From the NCBI GenBank assembly GCA_027046265.1, contig JALTZF010000008.1, positions 1-64,000 of the forward strand: a DNA stretch of 64,000 bases, in the 5' to 3' direction. The position numbers were made by a program, and so were the translations under genes. Shown one piece after another: positions 24,779 to 33,261 of the stretch. Below the pieces are notes generated by a model that saw only the letters and a program-made list of their open reading frames with translations, searched no databases and was not told the origin of the DNA. The stretch is from Pyrodictiaceae archaeon. Its GTDB lineage: Archaea > Thermoproteota > Thermoprotei_A > Sulfolobales > Pyrodictiaceae. Each line of letters begins with the position of its first letter. Positions within the stretch are counted from its first letter, which is position 1.

Positions 24779-25114
24779 TTGGAGAACTATGAGGAGGTAA
24801 TTGAGCATATAAGAGAGCTAGTTCTAGAAGCTCTTCTTTACATACAAGAAGCTTGTAGGAGAGCTTGTTCTCGAGTTAGCTGCGAGAATATCGAGGACTA
24901 CTTAGCAGCAGCTATGGACGAAGCTGAGGAGGCTGCGAGAAATCTTTCACCATGGATTCACACCCCTAGCCTACAACTCGCAGCAAGACAGATAGAGAAA
25001 GAGGCAGTAGTTTTAGACGAGAAGGGGTGTAGGGAGGAGGCAGAACTCTTTCGTGAAGCCGCGCGCCGCCTCTACATGGCTGACATAGTCTCGAACAGAA
25101 GAGTAAGCACGTAA
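24779..25114 (+). CDS. Hypothetical helical protein
   Basis: 111 residues from TTG, rich in Glu, Ala, Arg and Leu, predicted all-helical by eye. Cysteines occur in ACRRACSRVSCENIEDY and KGCREEAE. The pattern of heptad-spaced Leu/Ala suggests a four-helix bundle or coiled coil, somewhat like a HEPN-type or PaREP-like helical domain, but no motif such as RxxxxH is present. It follows the DMT transporter by 34 bases, probably in one transcript. Family not recognised. Confidence 0.6.
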   Translation: MENYEEVIEHIRELVLEALLYIQEACRRACSRVSCENIEDYLAAAMDEAEEAARNLSPWIHTPSLQLAARQIEKEAVVLDEKGCREEAELFREAARRLYMADIVSNRRVST

Positions 25115-25231
25115 ATGAGCCACTTGGAACTATTGTCAAATACTACAATAAGCCAAGATAGTGCAGGACATAGAGAAAAACTATGTGGTTTAGTGCATAA
25201 CCCAAGTGTTCGCCTAGCAAAGTATTAACCT

Positions 25232-25852
25232 CTATCTAGAGTATACGCCGTAAGTATAGCCGTAAGCTACTATGTGGCCCTTGATGGCCCTGACAACTTC
25301 CTCGTAGCTTGCACCTGGTCTTAGTCCTAGGGTCTCGGTATCAACTGCTAGTACTAGGAAGACATACCTATGCGTTCCATGGCCTCGTGGCGGGCAGGGA
25401 CCGCCGTAGCCTACGTAGCCAAAGTAGTTTGTGCCTTGTAAGCCTAGACCAGGAATGCTAGCCTTATACTTCTCAACACCTCTAGGTATAACAGTGACAG
25501 TTACTGGGACATCATAGAGTATCCAGTGGATGAACCAACCTACTGGTGCATCAGGATCATACATTATCAATACAAGACTCTTGGCCTGTTGGGGTACACC
25601 TTCAATGCGGACTTCTGGAGATACATCAGCACCCTCACAAGTATACTCTCGAGGTATACGCGCACCAAACCCAAAGGCGGGTGTGTGTACTTTGAGTTGT
25701 TCAGGAACACCTCTTACATAGTCTGGAAGAGGAGGAGAGGACACCTCTCTGCCGCCCCCTTCTTGTCTGTACAAGAAATAGAATAGAGTAAGAGCTACAA
25801 CTATGAGTACAACAGTAAAAAGTATTATAGTTGTGGACTGCTTAAGTTTCAT
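25232..25852 (-). CDS. Secreted PEBP-family (YbhB/YbcL-like) protein
   Basis: 206 residues: signal anchor (about 8-27), then the phosphatidylethanolamine-binding protein fold. Diagnostic: IPREYTCEGADVSPEVRIEGVP, LIMYDPDAPVGWFIHWILYDVP (the DPDxP and xHW ligand pocket) and GYGGPCPPRGHGTHRYVF. Prokaryotic members bind small anionic ligands but lack a clear enzymatic role. Here it is tethered outside the cell by its N-terminus. The gene stands alone between the helical protein and AOR. Confidence 0.87.
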   Translation of the reverse strand: MKLKQSTTIILFTVVLIVVALTLFYFLYRQEGGGREVSSPPLPDYVRGVPEQLKVHTPAFGFGARIPREYTCEGADVSPEVRIEGVPQQAKSLVLIMYDPDAPVGWFIHWILYDVPVTVTVIPRGVEKYKASIPGLGLQGTNYFGYVGYGGPCPPRGHGTHRYVFLVLAVDTETLGLRPGASYEEVVRAIKGHIVAYGYTYGVYSR

Positions 25853-25968
25853 AGCCTACACTCCTTACTCGGAATGCACTGTCTAGTTAAAGGATAATGA
25901 TCTTAGAGAAAAAAGGAAAAATATAGCATTAGGCTGTAAGAAGCTATTATTTATGGTGTGCCTAGTAT

Positions 25969-27834
25969 TTAGCTTACTATGTATATGAACTCTTCTAGAC
26001 CTAGTCTCTTGAGCGTCTCGGGTGTCGGCTTTCCATCAATCCATCCACGTATCTTATAGTATTCTGGCAAGTACTTCTCTAGTGCCTCCTTTGCTGTCCT
26101 ACCCTTTGCTGGCCCATCTGGCAGGGGCTCCTCTAGTAGCCTCTTTGGCAGTGTGTCCTTATACCCTGTTCCTTCACGTACTGCGAAGAGTCTCTCAGTG
26201 TTGTAGATTCTCTCGCCTATTGTTAGTAGCTCGTCTACTGTTAGGTCTTCCCAGCCCATTGCGTACTTTAGTAGGTCTACGTACATTTCTGGTGCGTCAG
26301 CAAACGTGTTAAACTTGCACACTACAAGGCTATCTATTACTGCGAAGTAGTCTTGCTGGAACTTAACAAGCTTTACCTTCTCAATGTCTACTTGTAATGG
26401 GTCAAACTTCTTTGGCACACCAAGCACATCGAATGAAACCGAGTAGGCTCGCAGGTGGCAGCCTCCACGGTTGCTTGTCGCATAGGATAGTGCCATACTA
26501 TTTATTGCTCTTGGGTCATACGCTGGTAGCTCTAGACCCTTGACATGTACTGCACAATCTGGGCAGCCGAACTCCTCGGCGAGCCTTGCAGCACCCTCAG
26601 CCACGTAGTGGCCTATTCCATCTCGGTGGGCAGCCCTCCATACTAAATGTACTACTGCATCTGCATTACCCCATGTGGGCTCGATGTCTTCTAGTAGTGA
26701 GAGAAGCTTCTTTGCTTTATCTTCGGGGAGCTCGCCTTTTTGAGCTTTCTCATAGAGCTCCATTAATGTTGCGGCAGTATTTCCAAAACTTATAGTGTCA
26801 AAGCCCATGTCGTTGAGTAGATAGTTGATCTTTATCAGTGCTTCCATGCTACCTATCATGGTGTTTGCTCCATTAGCCCAGATGGTCTCGTATTCTGGGC
26901 CCTCGCTTACTGGTGTCCTATAAGGACCAGACTTTACCTCGGCTACACGACTGCACCTTATTGAGCAGCCCCAGCAGCCCTTCCTAGCCTTCAAGTACTT
27001 CTCTGCCAGGTACTCGCCACTTATCTCGTAGGCTTTCTCGAATGTCCCACGCGTCCAGTTCTTTGTCGGGAACGCGCCGTGCTCGTTGATTATGTTCACA
27101 AGCACAGATGTACCATACTTGTGGAGTGACTGGCTTATTGGGTGTTCTAGGATCTTCTTTGTGTACTCCTTTGCCTTCTCATTGAACTTGGCTTTGTCGT
27201 ATAATTCTATTCTCCTCCTACCATAGACAAATATTGCTTTAACCTTCTTGCTGCCCAACACTGCTCCTAAGCCTGTACGGCCAGCTGCTCTATACATGTC
27301 GTTCATCACTGCAGCTATCTTCGACAAGTTCTCGCCGGCAGGGCCTATTGCTAGAACGCTACCTAGACTACTACTTGTTATCCCAACATTTTCTCTGATG
27401 ACCTTCTCTGCAAATATTACACCCTTACCCCAGAGCTCGCGAGCATCGTGGAACTTTACTTCTCCATCAATAATACTTATCCATACAGGCTCCTCGCTCA
27501 CACCTTCAAGTACTATCCCGTCATACCCTGCAAAGCGTAGCCACGGGCCAAACTGGCCGCCCGAGTTTGAATCACCAAGAATTCCCGTCAAAGGACTCTT
27601 GCCCACTACGTGGTATCTACCAGTCTCTATAGCAGCAGTACCAGTTAGGGGTCCTGTGAGTATGTACAGCCTATTCTCTGGCCCTAGAGGGTCAGCGCCT
27701 GGCGGAATCTCCTTCAAAGCGAGATAGGCGCCTAGTCCACGGCCTCCAAGGAACTTTCTGAGCGTCTTTTCAGGGATTTTTTCAACTCTAGTCTTCTGGT
27801 TCCACAGGTTAATCCTTAGAAGGAGGAAGTCCAC
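25969..27834 (-). CDS. aor: Tungsten-dependent aldehyde:ferredoxin oxidoreductase family protein
   Basis: About 621 residues from GTG 27834 (normal for the family; the frame stays open to 27924 but adds non-homologous residues). N-terminal LLRINLWNQKTRVEKIPEKTLRKFLGGRGLGAYLA is typical, binding the tungstopterin. The 4Fe-4S ligands are in KGCWGCSIRCSR (CxxCxxxC) and a late cysteine in SLVVCKFNTF. It oxidises aldehydes to acids with ferredoxin, in fermentation of amino acids or sugars. Whether it is AOR, FOR, WOR or GAPOR cannot be decided by eye. No partner ferredoxin gene adjoins. Confidence 0.92.
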   Translation of the reverse strand: MDFLLLRINLWNQKTRVEKIPEKTLRKFLGGRGLGAYLALKEIPPGADPLGPENRLYILTGPLTGTAAIETGRYHVVGKSPLTGILGDSNSGGQFGPWLRFAGYDGIVLEGVSEEPVWISIIDGEVKFHDARELWGKGVIFAEKVIRENVGITSSSLGSVLAIGPAGENLSKIAAVMNDMYRAAGRTGLGAVLGSKKVKAIFVYGRRRIELYDKAKFNEKAKEYTKKILEHPISQSLHKYGTSVLVNIINEHGAFPTKNWTRGTFEKAYEISGEYLAEKYLKARKGCWGCSIRCSRVAEVKSGPYRTPVSEGPEYETIWANGANTMIGSMEALIKINYLLNDMGFDTISFGNTAATLMELYEKAQKGELPEDKAKKLLSLLEDIEPTWGNADAVVHLVWRAAHRDGIGHYVAEGAARLAEEFGCPDCAVHVKGLELPAYDPRAINSMALSYATSNRGGCHLRAYSVSFDVLGVPKKFDPLQVDIEKVKLVKFQQDYFAVIDSLVVCKFNTFADAPEMYVDLLKYAMGWEDLTVDELLTIGERIYNTERLFAVREGTGYKDTLPKRLLEEPLPDGPAKGRTAKEALEKYLPEYYKIRGWIDGKPTPETLKRLGLEEFIYIVS

Positions 27835-28033
27835 CTTTTTACACCAGAGTAGTAATGTATGATAGCTGAGATATAACTCTACCCTCTTATGAACTGATAG
27901 AGAACACTTATCAGACAATAACAACTACTAACTTGTAGTGTTCTAGCTGTGTGGCGAAGCGGCCGGACAGTACCTTATATCTCTTCGTCAAGCACACTAC
28001 CTAAAAGAACCAGCCTAAGAGCTAACAGTTACT

Positions 28034-28117
28034 GAGAGTAGGATGATGCAGATTGGCCTTTGAAGACTCCCCGGGCTGACCGGGAGGGGATGAGCGAAGA
28101 ACCCCTTGCTGACTCTC
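28034..28117 (+). ncRNA. Possible C/D box sRNA
   Basis: In the gap between AOR and the lipoate-ligase-like gene: a C-like box ATGATGC (28043-28049), a D'-like CTGA (28076-28079) and a D-like CTGA (28109-28112) directly followed by CTCTC (28113-28117), which can pair with GAGAG at 28034-28038. The stretch before the D' box, actccccggg, is complementary to a CCCGGGGAGT-type segment I recall near the conserved GGAAGUACGG region of archaeal 16S rRNA. The C' box is poor, four bases separate stem and C box, and a strong hairpin CCCCGG/CCGGG overlaps D', so this is weaker than the candidate at 29568. Confidence 0.35.
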
Positions 28118-28133
28118 TTCTCTGTATAGCCAC

Positions 28134-28961
28134 TTACTTCTCGCCTAACCTCTCATAGAGTCTACGTACAGCAGTAATTAGATCCTCAATAGTGATCCCA
28201 TACATGTCGAGTCTACTCTCAATACCTATCTCAATGTTATAAAGTATAAGCTCGTTGAATGGCGTGCCTCTAACCGAGCTAAACACACTGTATATCTCAC
28301 TAGGCGGTGCAGAATAGAACACGCCTGTTAAGCTATAGTCAGCTATATAACCATCTACTACTTCAAAGCTGAGCTTAACCCAGTAGCCTCCACTCCTCCT
28401 AATGTACTCTTCGCTAGAACCAGGCCTATACCTGTAAAGCCTCCAACTATCTGACCGAAAAAGTCTTGAAAGCTCATTAATGTTCATTCTTGGAGGCCTT
28501 ATCTTACCATGCACACTACCGCCAAGGACTTCACTTAAACAGTGTATAGCGTCTTCTTGCGGTATGGAAGAGAACCCTTCAAGGAATCCTACATCCTGGA
28601 AATGCGTAAAGCCGACAACACCTCTTAAACACGCTCTAGCACCAAGAGCCAGCGATGCGAGCTGTTTTAAGTCGTTTTTTCCAGGCAAGGCTGCAGCAAT
28701 ATAGGTCCAGCCTTCTTCTACTGCTACTTTCTCTCCACCTGTAATTCTTCTATGAACAAGGCTGCCATCCTCATCACCGCTATATGCCTCGTACATGCCG
28801 TACACAATTGCTCTCTGAGGCATGGAGGCTATAGCAGCATAGTACTTCTTATCCCTCATAGCATACTCTACAGCGAGTTCGCCAAGAGCTAGAACAGAGG
28901 CAGTGTCCCGCAAGTAGTTAGATGACAGTAAAATGAACTTATTGTGCAACTTTTCGTTCAA
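28134..28961 (-). CDS. Divergent lipoate-protein ligase-like (LplA/BPL fold) protein
   Basis: 275 residues. The N-terminal part has a biotin/lipoate ligase look: LALGELAVEYAMRDKKYYAAIASMPQRAIVYGMYE, then HRRITGGEKVAV in the place of the RR-x-(S/T)GGG-A-V substrate loop. The expected (N/D)GRK lysine region is shortened to something like GGSVHGKIRPPRMN. The C-terminal 80 residues (GGYWVKLSFEVVDGYIADYSLTGVFYSAPPSEIYSVFSS) look like the LplB-type accessory domain. It might attach lipoate or octanoate to a carrier protein, or bind an acyl-adenylate without ligase activity. Only lpdA at 18665 gives lipoate context. Alternatives: biotin ligase-like or a non-catalytic relative. Confidence 0.5.
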   Translation of the reverse strand: MNEKLHNKFILLSSNYLRDTASVLALGELAVEYAMRDKKYYAAIASMPQRAIVYGMYEAYSGDEDGSLVHRRITGGEKVAVEEGWTYIAAALPGKNDLKQLASLALGARACLRGVVGFTHFQDVGFLEGFSSIPQEDAIHCLSEVLGGSVHGKIRPPRMNINELSRLFRSDSWRLYRYRPGSSEEYIRRSGGYWVKLSFEVVDGYIADYSLTGVFYSAPPSEIYSVFSSVRGTPFNELILYNIEIGIESRLDMYGITIEDLITAVRRLYERLGEK

Positions 28962-29123
28962 GGCCCTATCTACACCCCTAACTAGGACTATGTAGGTAAG
29001 CTACCCATAATACCCTCTACCCTCTTATTGAAAACTGTTATGCTCGAATATGGAGAGCTTAATCTCTCAAGGCTTCAGTATCAGAAGCCTGGGTTTATAG
29101 GTGTTAACACTAGGTAGAACTAT

Positions 29124-29561
29124 ATGAGAGGGCGAGATAGATTGGAGAAAAGAGAGGAAACGAAGAAGAAGCCTATGCCCCTCTTTGCTACCGGAGAGAT
29201 TGTAGGTGATTACGAGCCTCTCTATCGTTATTGGAGGGAGGCTGGAGATAAGGCTGAGAAAGCTGTACTCAGCAATAAGGATTTCGAGGAACTGCAAAGA
29301 CTTGTAGTCCAAGAGAGTGTCAGGAGACTTGACGAACTCCTTAGTAGACTTACTGAATGGTTTAAAGAGAGAGTGGACACCAATGCTGCACAGCGTGCTA
29401 TCTCAGAGTATTACGGTTCAAGAATAGATGGCGAAACGGCGCGCGAGACTATTGCACGCATACTAGCTGGCTGGCTCGTTGAAGCTGGTACCGAGTGGAA
29501 TATCCTAAAGCTCAGACGCGTGTGGAGAGAAGAGGGCAACAAAGAGGATGTAGAGGGATAA
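29124..29561 (+). CDS. Hypothetical helical protein
   Basis: 145 residues, strongly charged, with an N-terminal RDRLEKREETKKKPMP tail and then mostly helix (EELQRLVVQESVRRLDELLSRLTEWFKERVD; GETARETIARILAGWLVEAGTEW). No motif recognised. Codon and amino-acid use fit a real crenarchaeal gene. The stop codon lies seven bases before the C/D box sRNA candidate, so the RNA could be processed from the same transcript. Confidence 0.6.
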   Translation: MRGRDRLEKREETKKKPMPLFATGEIVGDYEPLYRYWREAGDKAEKAVLSNKDFEELQRLVVQESVRRLDELLSRLTEWFKERVDTNAAQRAISEYYGSRIDGETARETIARILAGWLVEAGTEWNILKLRRVWREEGNKEDVEG

Positions 29562-29567
29562 AGGGGG

Positions 29568-29646
29568 AGCCTGTGATGTACTAGTGTTTTGGCTACCGCT
29601 AAGCCCCTGGCTGGGGCAATGAAGACTCCTGGCCTTACTGAGGGCT
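29568..29646 (+). ncRNA. C/D box guide sRNA candidate
   Basis: Elements in order: stem AGCCT (29568-29572), C box GTGATGT (29573-29579, six of seven to RUGAUGA), guide of 19 bases, D' box CTAA (29599-29602), a hairpin GCCCC/GGGGC (29603-29617), C' box ATGAAGA (29619-29625), a 12-base guide, D box CTGA (29638-29641), stem GGGCT (29642-29646) pairing exactly with the 5' stem, then a T-rich run. Boxes abut the stem as in true K-turns. The D' guide gttttggctaccg is complementary to the GGUAGCCAAA core known from LSU rRNA helix 70/71 region of eukaryotes and close to that of archaea. It would direct 2'-O-methylation there. The D guide target is not identified. Confidence 0.6.
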
Positions 29647-29780
29647 TTATTTAACTAGGGAGATGCCTGTTTAACTGATAGACTTAAATTAGTATCTTAC
29701 TTACCGTCTTCTTAGCTGGATGATGTTCTTTTAATGGTTTCTAGGTCTTCTCGTTGAGTGAAGCTTTTGCTGAGGGCTAA

Positions 29781-31136
29781 ATGATGAGTCTCTCTAGAAG
29801 CGAGGGAGTATCAGCGTGGCTTAGAGACATACTGTACGTGCTTAAGGATGCAGGCCCTTTAATGATAGCCGAGATACTGCCTAGTATTGCTAGTATTGTG
29901 GACATATTCTTTGTTTCGTACCTTGGTGACCAAGCTGTTGCTGCTGTTGGAGTAGGAGGGCAGGTCTCATGGCTTCTTGGCGTCTTACTTGTAGTGTTTT
30001 ATGTCGGTGCTCTTGTAACTGTTAGCCAGGCGCTTGGCGCTAATCAGAGAGAGAAAGCAGAGCGCATAGCTTCAGAGACTTTGACAATAACGCTATTATT
30101 TGCTCTCGGTCTCACTCTTGTGGGAATCTATGCTGCATACCCAATATCGCTCTACCTTGCCCATGACTTGTCTGTAGCTCGTCTAGCAAAAGACTACTTG
30201 TATGCACGATTTGTTGGGCTCCCAGGTCTTGCAGCACTATTCGTATTAGACGCCGTGTATAGAGCAGCAGGCTCTAATAAGGACATACTGGCGAGCAGCC
30301 TTGTAGCCTCACTAACTAATGCTGTCCTAGATCCAGTACTCATATACGCTCTAGACATGGGGGTTACTGGGGCAGGTTACGCAACAGCCATAGCGAACTA
30401 TGCTGGTGCACTATACCTCCTAGTATTCATGAGGAAGTCTACTGGCCTAAAAGCAGAACTTGTAAGGCCTTCTTCAAGCGCATTCCTTGCTATACGCGTG
30501 GGCGTGCCTACTGGGCTTGAGAGACTCTTCTTTTCGTTGGGCCACACACTCTACATGGAGGCTGTTGCTAGGTGTGGTACAGACGCCTTAGCAGCACACA
30601 CTATAGGGATAAGAGTTGAGAGCCTAGCATTCATGCCTGCTTTCGCTCTGTCTACTTATGCTTCTAGTATTGTTGGAAACCATGTTGGTGCTGGCAGGCT
30701 AGGAAAAGCAAAGAAGGCTGGCTGGCAGGCTGCAAAGGCCGCTGCAGCCTTCATGACGCTTATGATGACTATACTCATACTCGTAGCGCCCTTTGCTGGC
30801 AGAGCACTAGCCTCGACTACTGAGGTAGCACAACTAGCCGCTATATACCTCTGGTTAGCCGCTATAACTGAGCCGCCGCTAGGCATACTCATGGTTATCT
30901 CTGGTGCTATAAGGGGTGCAGGAAACACTACTATACCAACACTACTTAACCTTGCGGGCCTCTACTTGTTCCGTGTACTCCCAGCACAGTTCATAGTTGG
31001 CCGTGTATCCATAGAACTCGTGCCTTGCCCTGTTCTCGCTTGGATAATAATGGATATAGACGTAACGCTTAGAGGAGCAGTGTTTGCAATAGTCTACGCC
31101 AAATACTTTATGCGACTAGCTAAACGGCTAGTATAA
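29781..31136 (+). CDS. MATE-family multidrug/cation antiporter
   Basis: 451 residues with about 12 transmembrane helices. Start SAWLRDILYVLKDAGPLMIAEILPSIASIVDIFFVSYLGDQAVAAVGVGGQVSWLL and ALVTVSQALGANQREKAERIASETL are MATE signatures; the second repeat has IRVGVPTGLERLFFSLGHTLYMEAVARCGTDALAAHTIGIRVESLAFMPAFALSTYASSIVGNHVGAGRLGKAKKAG. It exports organic cations or drugs using a sodium or proton gradient. ATG at 29781 with the preceding aggGCTAAATG context. Substrate unknown. Confidence 0.9.
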   Translation: MMSLSRSEGVSAWLRDILYVLKDAGPLMIAEILPSIASIVDIFFVSYLGDQAVAAVGVGGQVSWLLGVLLVVFYVGALVTVSQALGANQREKAERIASETLTITLLFALGLTLVGIYAAYPISLYLAHDLSVARLAKDYLYARFVGLPGLAALFVLDAVYRAAGSNKDILASSLVASLTNAVLDPVLIYALDMGVTGAGYATAIANYAGALYLLVFMRKSTGLKAELVRPSSSAFLAIRVGVPTGLERLFFSLGHTLYMEAVARCGTDALAAHTIGIRVESLAFMPAFALSTYASSIVGNHVGAGRLGKAKKAGWQAAKAAAAFMTLMMTILILVAPFAGRALASTTEVAQLAAIYLWLAAITEPPLGILMVISGAIRGAGNTTIPTLLNLAGLYLFRVLPAQFIVGRVSIELVPCPVLAWIIMDIDVTLRGAVFAIVYAKYFMRLAKRLV

Positions 31137-31194
31137 CCACGGTTAAACCTTCTAACCCCTACCTTTTAGTATAGCAAGGTATATCCCGCTAGAA

Positions 31195-32049
31195 GTGATG
31201 AGTTTAGTGTGGGAGGTCTACTGGGCCATGCCTAGATTCCCTATAGACACAAATGACTGGAGGATAATAGGCTCAGATAAGGTGTCAGCCATAGGTCTTG
31301 GCACATGGGCAATAAGGAGTCCACGCGCTGCAGAGGATGTTCTCGTATACGCCATTGAGACTGGGCTCATAAACCTCATTGATACAGCAGAAATGTACGG
31401 TAGTGGACTAGCAGAAGAAGTGGTTGGACGTGTGGTTAGAAGGGTCGGTAAGGATAGAGTTTTTGTAACTACTAAGATGCTACCCGAGAGACTTGTAAGT
31501 GATGAGGAGGTAGAAAAGGCTGCGCGTGCAAGCCTTAAGAGGCTTGGTCTCCGCGAAGTTGATCTATTCCTCATACACTGGCCAACTTATAGTGTTACTA
31601 TAAGTGAGCAGGTTAGGAGGTTTGAGCGGGTAGTGTATATGAAGGGCTATGCAAGATATATTGGTGTAAGCAACTTCGATAAAGACCAACTACTTGAAGC
31701 CCTAACATCAACAGCAAAAGCAGAGATAGTAGTAAACCAAGTGCACTATAGTGTACTCCACAAAAACCCAGAGACCACTAGCCTACTACGTGTGGCCATA
31801 GATAACAACGTGATAATCCAAGCTTACACACCATTGGAGAGAGGAGCTGTAGTAAGACATCCCAAGATCAGGCGTATAGCAGAAAACATAGGACGTACAC
31901 CTGTACAAGTAGCACTAAACTACCTTATATCACGCCCTAATGTTGTAGCTATACCCAAGACTGAAAGAATGAACCATTTAGAAGACATACTTGGAGCATT
32001 TGGGTGGCGTTTACCAGCAAGCATCATTGAAGAATTAGAAAACATCTAG
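31195..32049 (+). CDS. Aldo/keto reductase
   Basis: 284 residues from GTG (ATG at 31198 and 31228 also in frame). Catalytic tetrad visible: D and Y in NLIDTAEMYGSGLAEEVVGRVV, K in VFVTTKMLP, H in LFLIHWPT. The NADPH pocket is suggested by AIPKTERMNHLEDILGAFGW. It reduces aldehydes or ketones with NADPH in the cytosol. A TATA-like CTTTTAGTATA at 31162-31172 is about 30 bases upstream. Stands alone between MATE and the ABC transporter operon. Confidence 0.9.
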   Translation: MMSLVWEVYWAMPRFPIDTNDWRIIGSDKVSAIGLGTWAIRSPRAAEDVLVYAIETGLINLIDTAEMYGSGLAEEVVGRVVRRVGKDRVFVTTKMLPERLVSDEEVEKAARASLKRLGLREVDLFLIHWPTYSVTISEQVRRFERVVYMKGYARYIGVSNFDKDQLLEALTSTAKAEIVVNQVHYSVLHKNPETTSLLRVAIDNNVIIQAYTPLERGAVVRHPKIRRIAENIGRTPVQVALNYLISRPNVVAIPKTERMNHLEDILGAFGWRLPASIIEELENI

Positions 32050-32115
32050 AAGATTTTCGAATCTTATAGTCATAATCCTATCCTATAGGATTGTTTCGTA
32101 TGTAAATAAACATTA

Positions 32116-32159
32116 TACTATACGTTTTACTATATGTTTTAATATTGGACCCAGGGTCC
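32116..32159 (+). promoter_or_regulatory. Operator-like promoter of ABC transporter operon: 12-bp tandem repeat, TATA box, palindrome
   Basis: Two abutting 12-base repeats TACTATACGTTT and TACTATATGTTT (32116-32139, one mismatch) run straight into TTTTAATATT (32137-32146), a TATA box about 26 bases before the TTG start at 32170. Immediately downstream is a perfect 6-1-6 palindrome GGACCC-A-GGGTCC (32147-32159) between TATA box and start. Further upstream, AATCCTATCCTATAGGATT (32076-32094) has arms AATCCTA/TAGGATT and may end the aldo/keto reductase transcript. The arrangement suggests tight, possibly metal- or vitamin-responsive, control. Confidence 0.55.
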
Positions 32160-32169
32160 CACACTACTC

Positions 32170-33261
32170 TTGGTGCTTGATATGAGAGCCATGAGAATAC
32201 TAGCCTTCATCGTTGTGTTAGCTGTAATCGTGGCTGGATACATGGTCATAAGCACAACAAAAGCTGCAGAAACTGTAACTGTTACGACAACTATGAGAGA
32301 AACTGTAATGAGTACAGTTGCTTCAACTACAACAGTAACTATAACATCGCATATAGAGGAAAAGGAGATAGTTGTAGTTGATGCTCTCGGGAACCGTGTA
32401 ACACTTAGAGAACCAGCAAAGAGAATAGTTAGCTTAGCACCTTCTATAACAGAAGAAGTATGTATACTAGGCTTCTGCAATAGGCTTGTTGGCGTAGACT
32501 CTTTCTCGCTGAGTATCGAAGGTGTACCAGATAACGTCACTGACGTCGGGGGCTTCTGGCAGCCTAGTACAGAACTAGTAGTCTCCACTAAGCCCGACCT
32601 AGTCTTCGCGTGTAGCGGTGTCCCGCACCATTATGCTCTTGGCAAACAACTAGAGAGCCTGGGCGTGAATGTGTTCTTCTTGAAGTGCGATAAGGCCTTA
32701 ACAGTAGAGGACATATACTGGGATTTAAGGAGTATTGCTACACTACTTGGTGAGCCCTCTCTAGCAGAGAAAGTTGTCGAAGACATAGAGAGGAGTATTA
32801 GGGAGGTTTCTGAAAAAGTAGCCAATACTACTAAGCCTAAAGTAGCATTAGTAGTATACATGGATGAGAAGAGCATATGGGTTTCAGGTGGAGGGACATT
32901 CCAAGACTACATAATTAATATTGCTGGAGCAACAAACGTATTTAGCAACCTGTATGCCTGGCAGATGGTTAGCCCTGAGGATCTCATAGCAGCTAACCCC
33001 GACTACGTACTCGTGACAGCGATGACGTCTAATGACACAGACAAGATAGCCAAAATATTCAGCGAGACTATACTCAGCGAATTAGATGCGTACAAGAATG
33101 ATAGAGTATGTGTGCTCTTCGGAAAGGCATCAGACAAGGTTAATAGGCCTTCACCTGGCATAGTAGATGCTGTAAGACTCATAGCACACATACTCCATAG
33201 AGATCTTGTTCCAGAGCCAGAGACTCTCAGGGACTCGTATGCCTGTATTGGAGCACGGTGA
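32170..33261 (+). CDS. ABC transporter substrate-binding protein (BtuF/FepB-type)
   Basis: 363 residues from TTG. A signal-anchor helix (about 8-25) is followed by a Thr-rich linker (VTVTTTMRETVMSTVASTTTVT) usual in archaeal exported binding proteins and likely glycosylated. Mature part: VVDALGNRVTLREPAKRIVSLAPSITEEVCILGFCNRLVGVDSFS and KPDLVFACSGVPHHYALGKQLESLGVNVFFL, the class III helical-hinge binding fold for ferric siderophores, haem or cobalamin. Extracellular, membrane tethered. The stop overlaps the permease start by four bases. Confidence 0.9.
   Translation: MVLDMRAMRILAFIVVLAVIVAGYMVISTTKAAETVTVTTTMRETVMSTVASTTTVTITSHIEEKEIVVVDALGNRVTLREPAKRIVSLAPSITEEVCILGFCNRLVGVDSFSLSIEGVPDNVTDVGGFWQPSTELVVSTKPDLVFACSGVPHHYALGKQLESLGVNVFFLKCDKALTVEDIYWDLRSIATLLGEPSLAEKVVEDIERSIREVSEKVANTTKPKVALVVYMDEKSIWVSGGGTFQDYIINIAGATNVFSNLYAWQMVSPEDLIAANPDYVLVTAMTSNDTDKIAKIFSETILSELDAYKNDRVCVLFGKASDKVNRPSPGIVDAVRLIAHILHRDLVPEPETLRDSYACIGAR

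Noticed and set aside
32076-32094. Insertion-sequence end or attachment site at AATCCTATCCTATAGGATT
   Set aside because: A single short dyad without a second copy or mobile genes; best explained as a terminator or operator.
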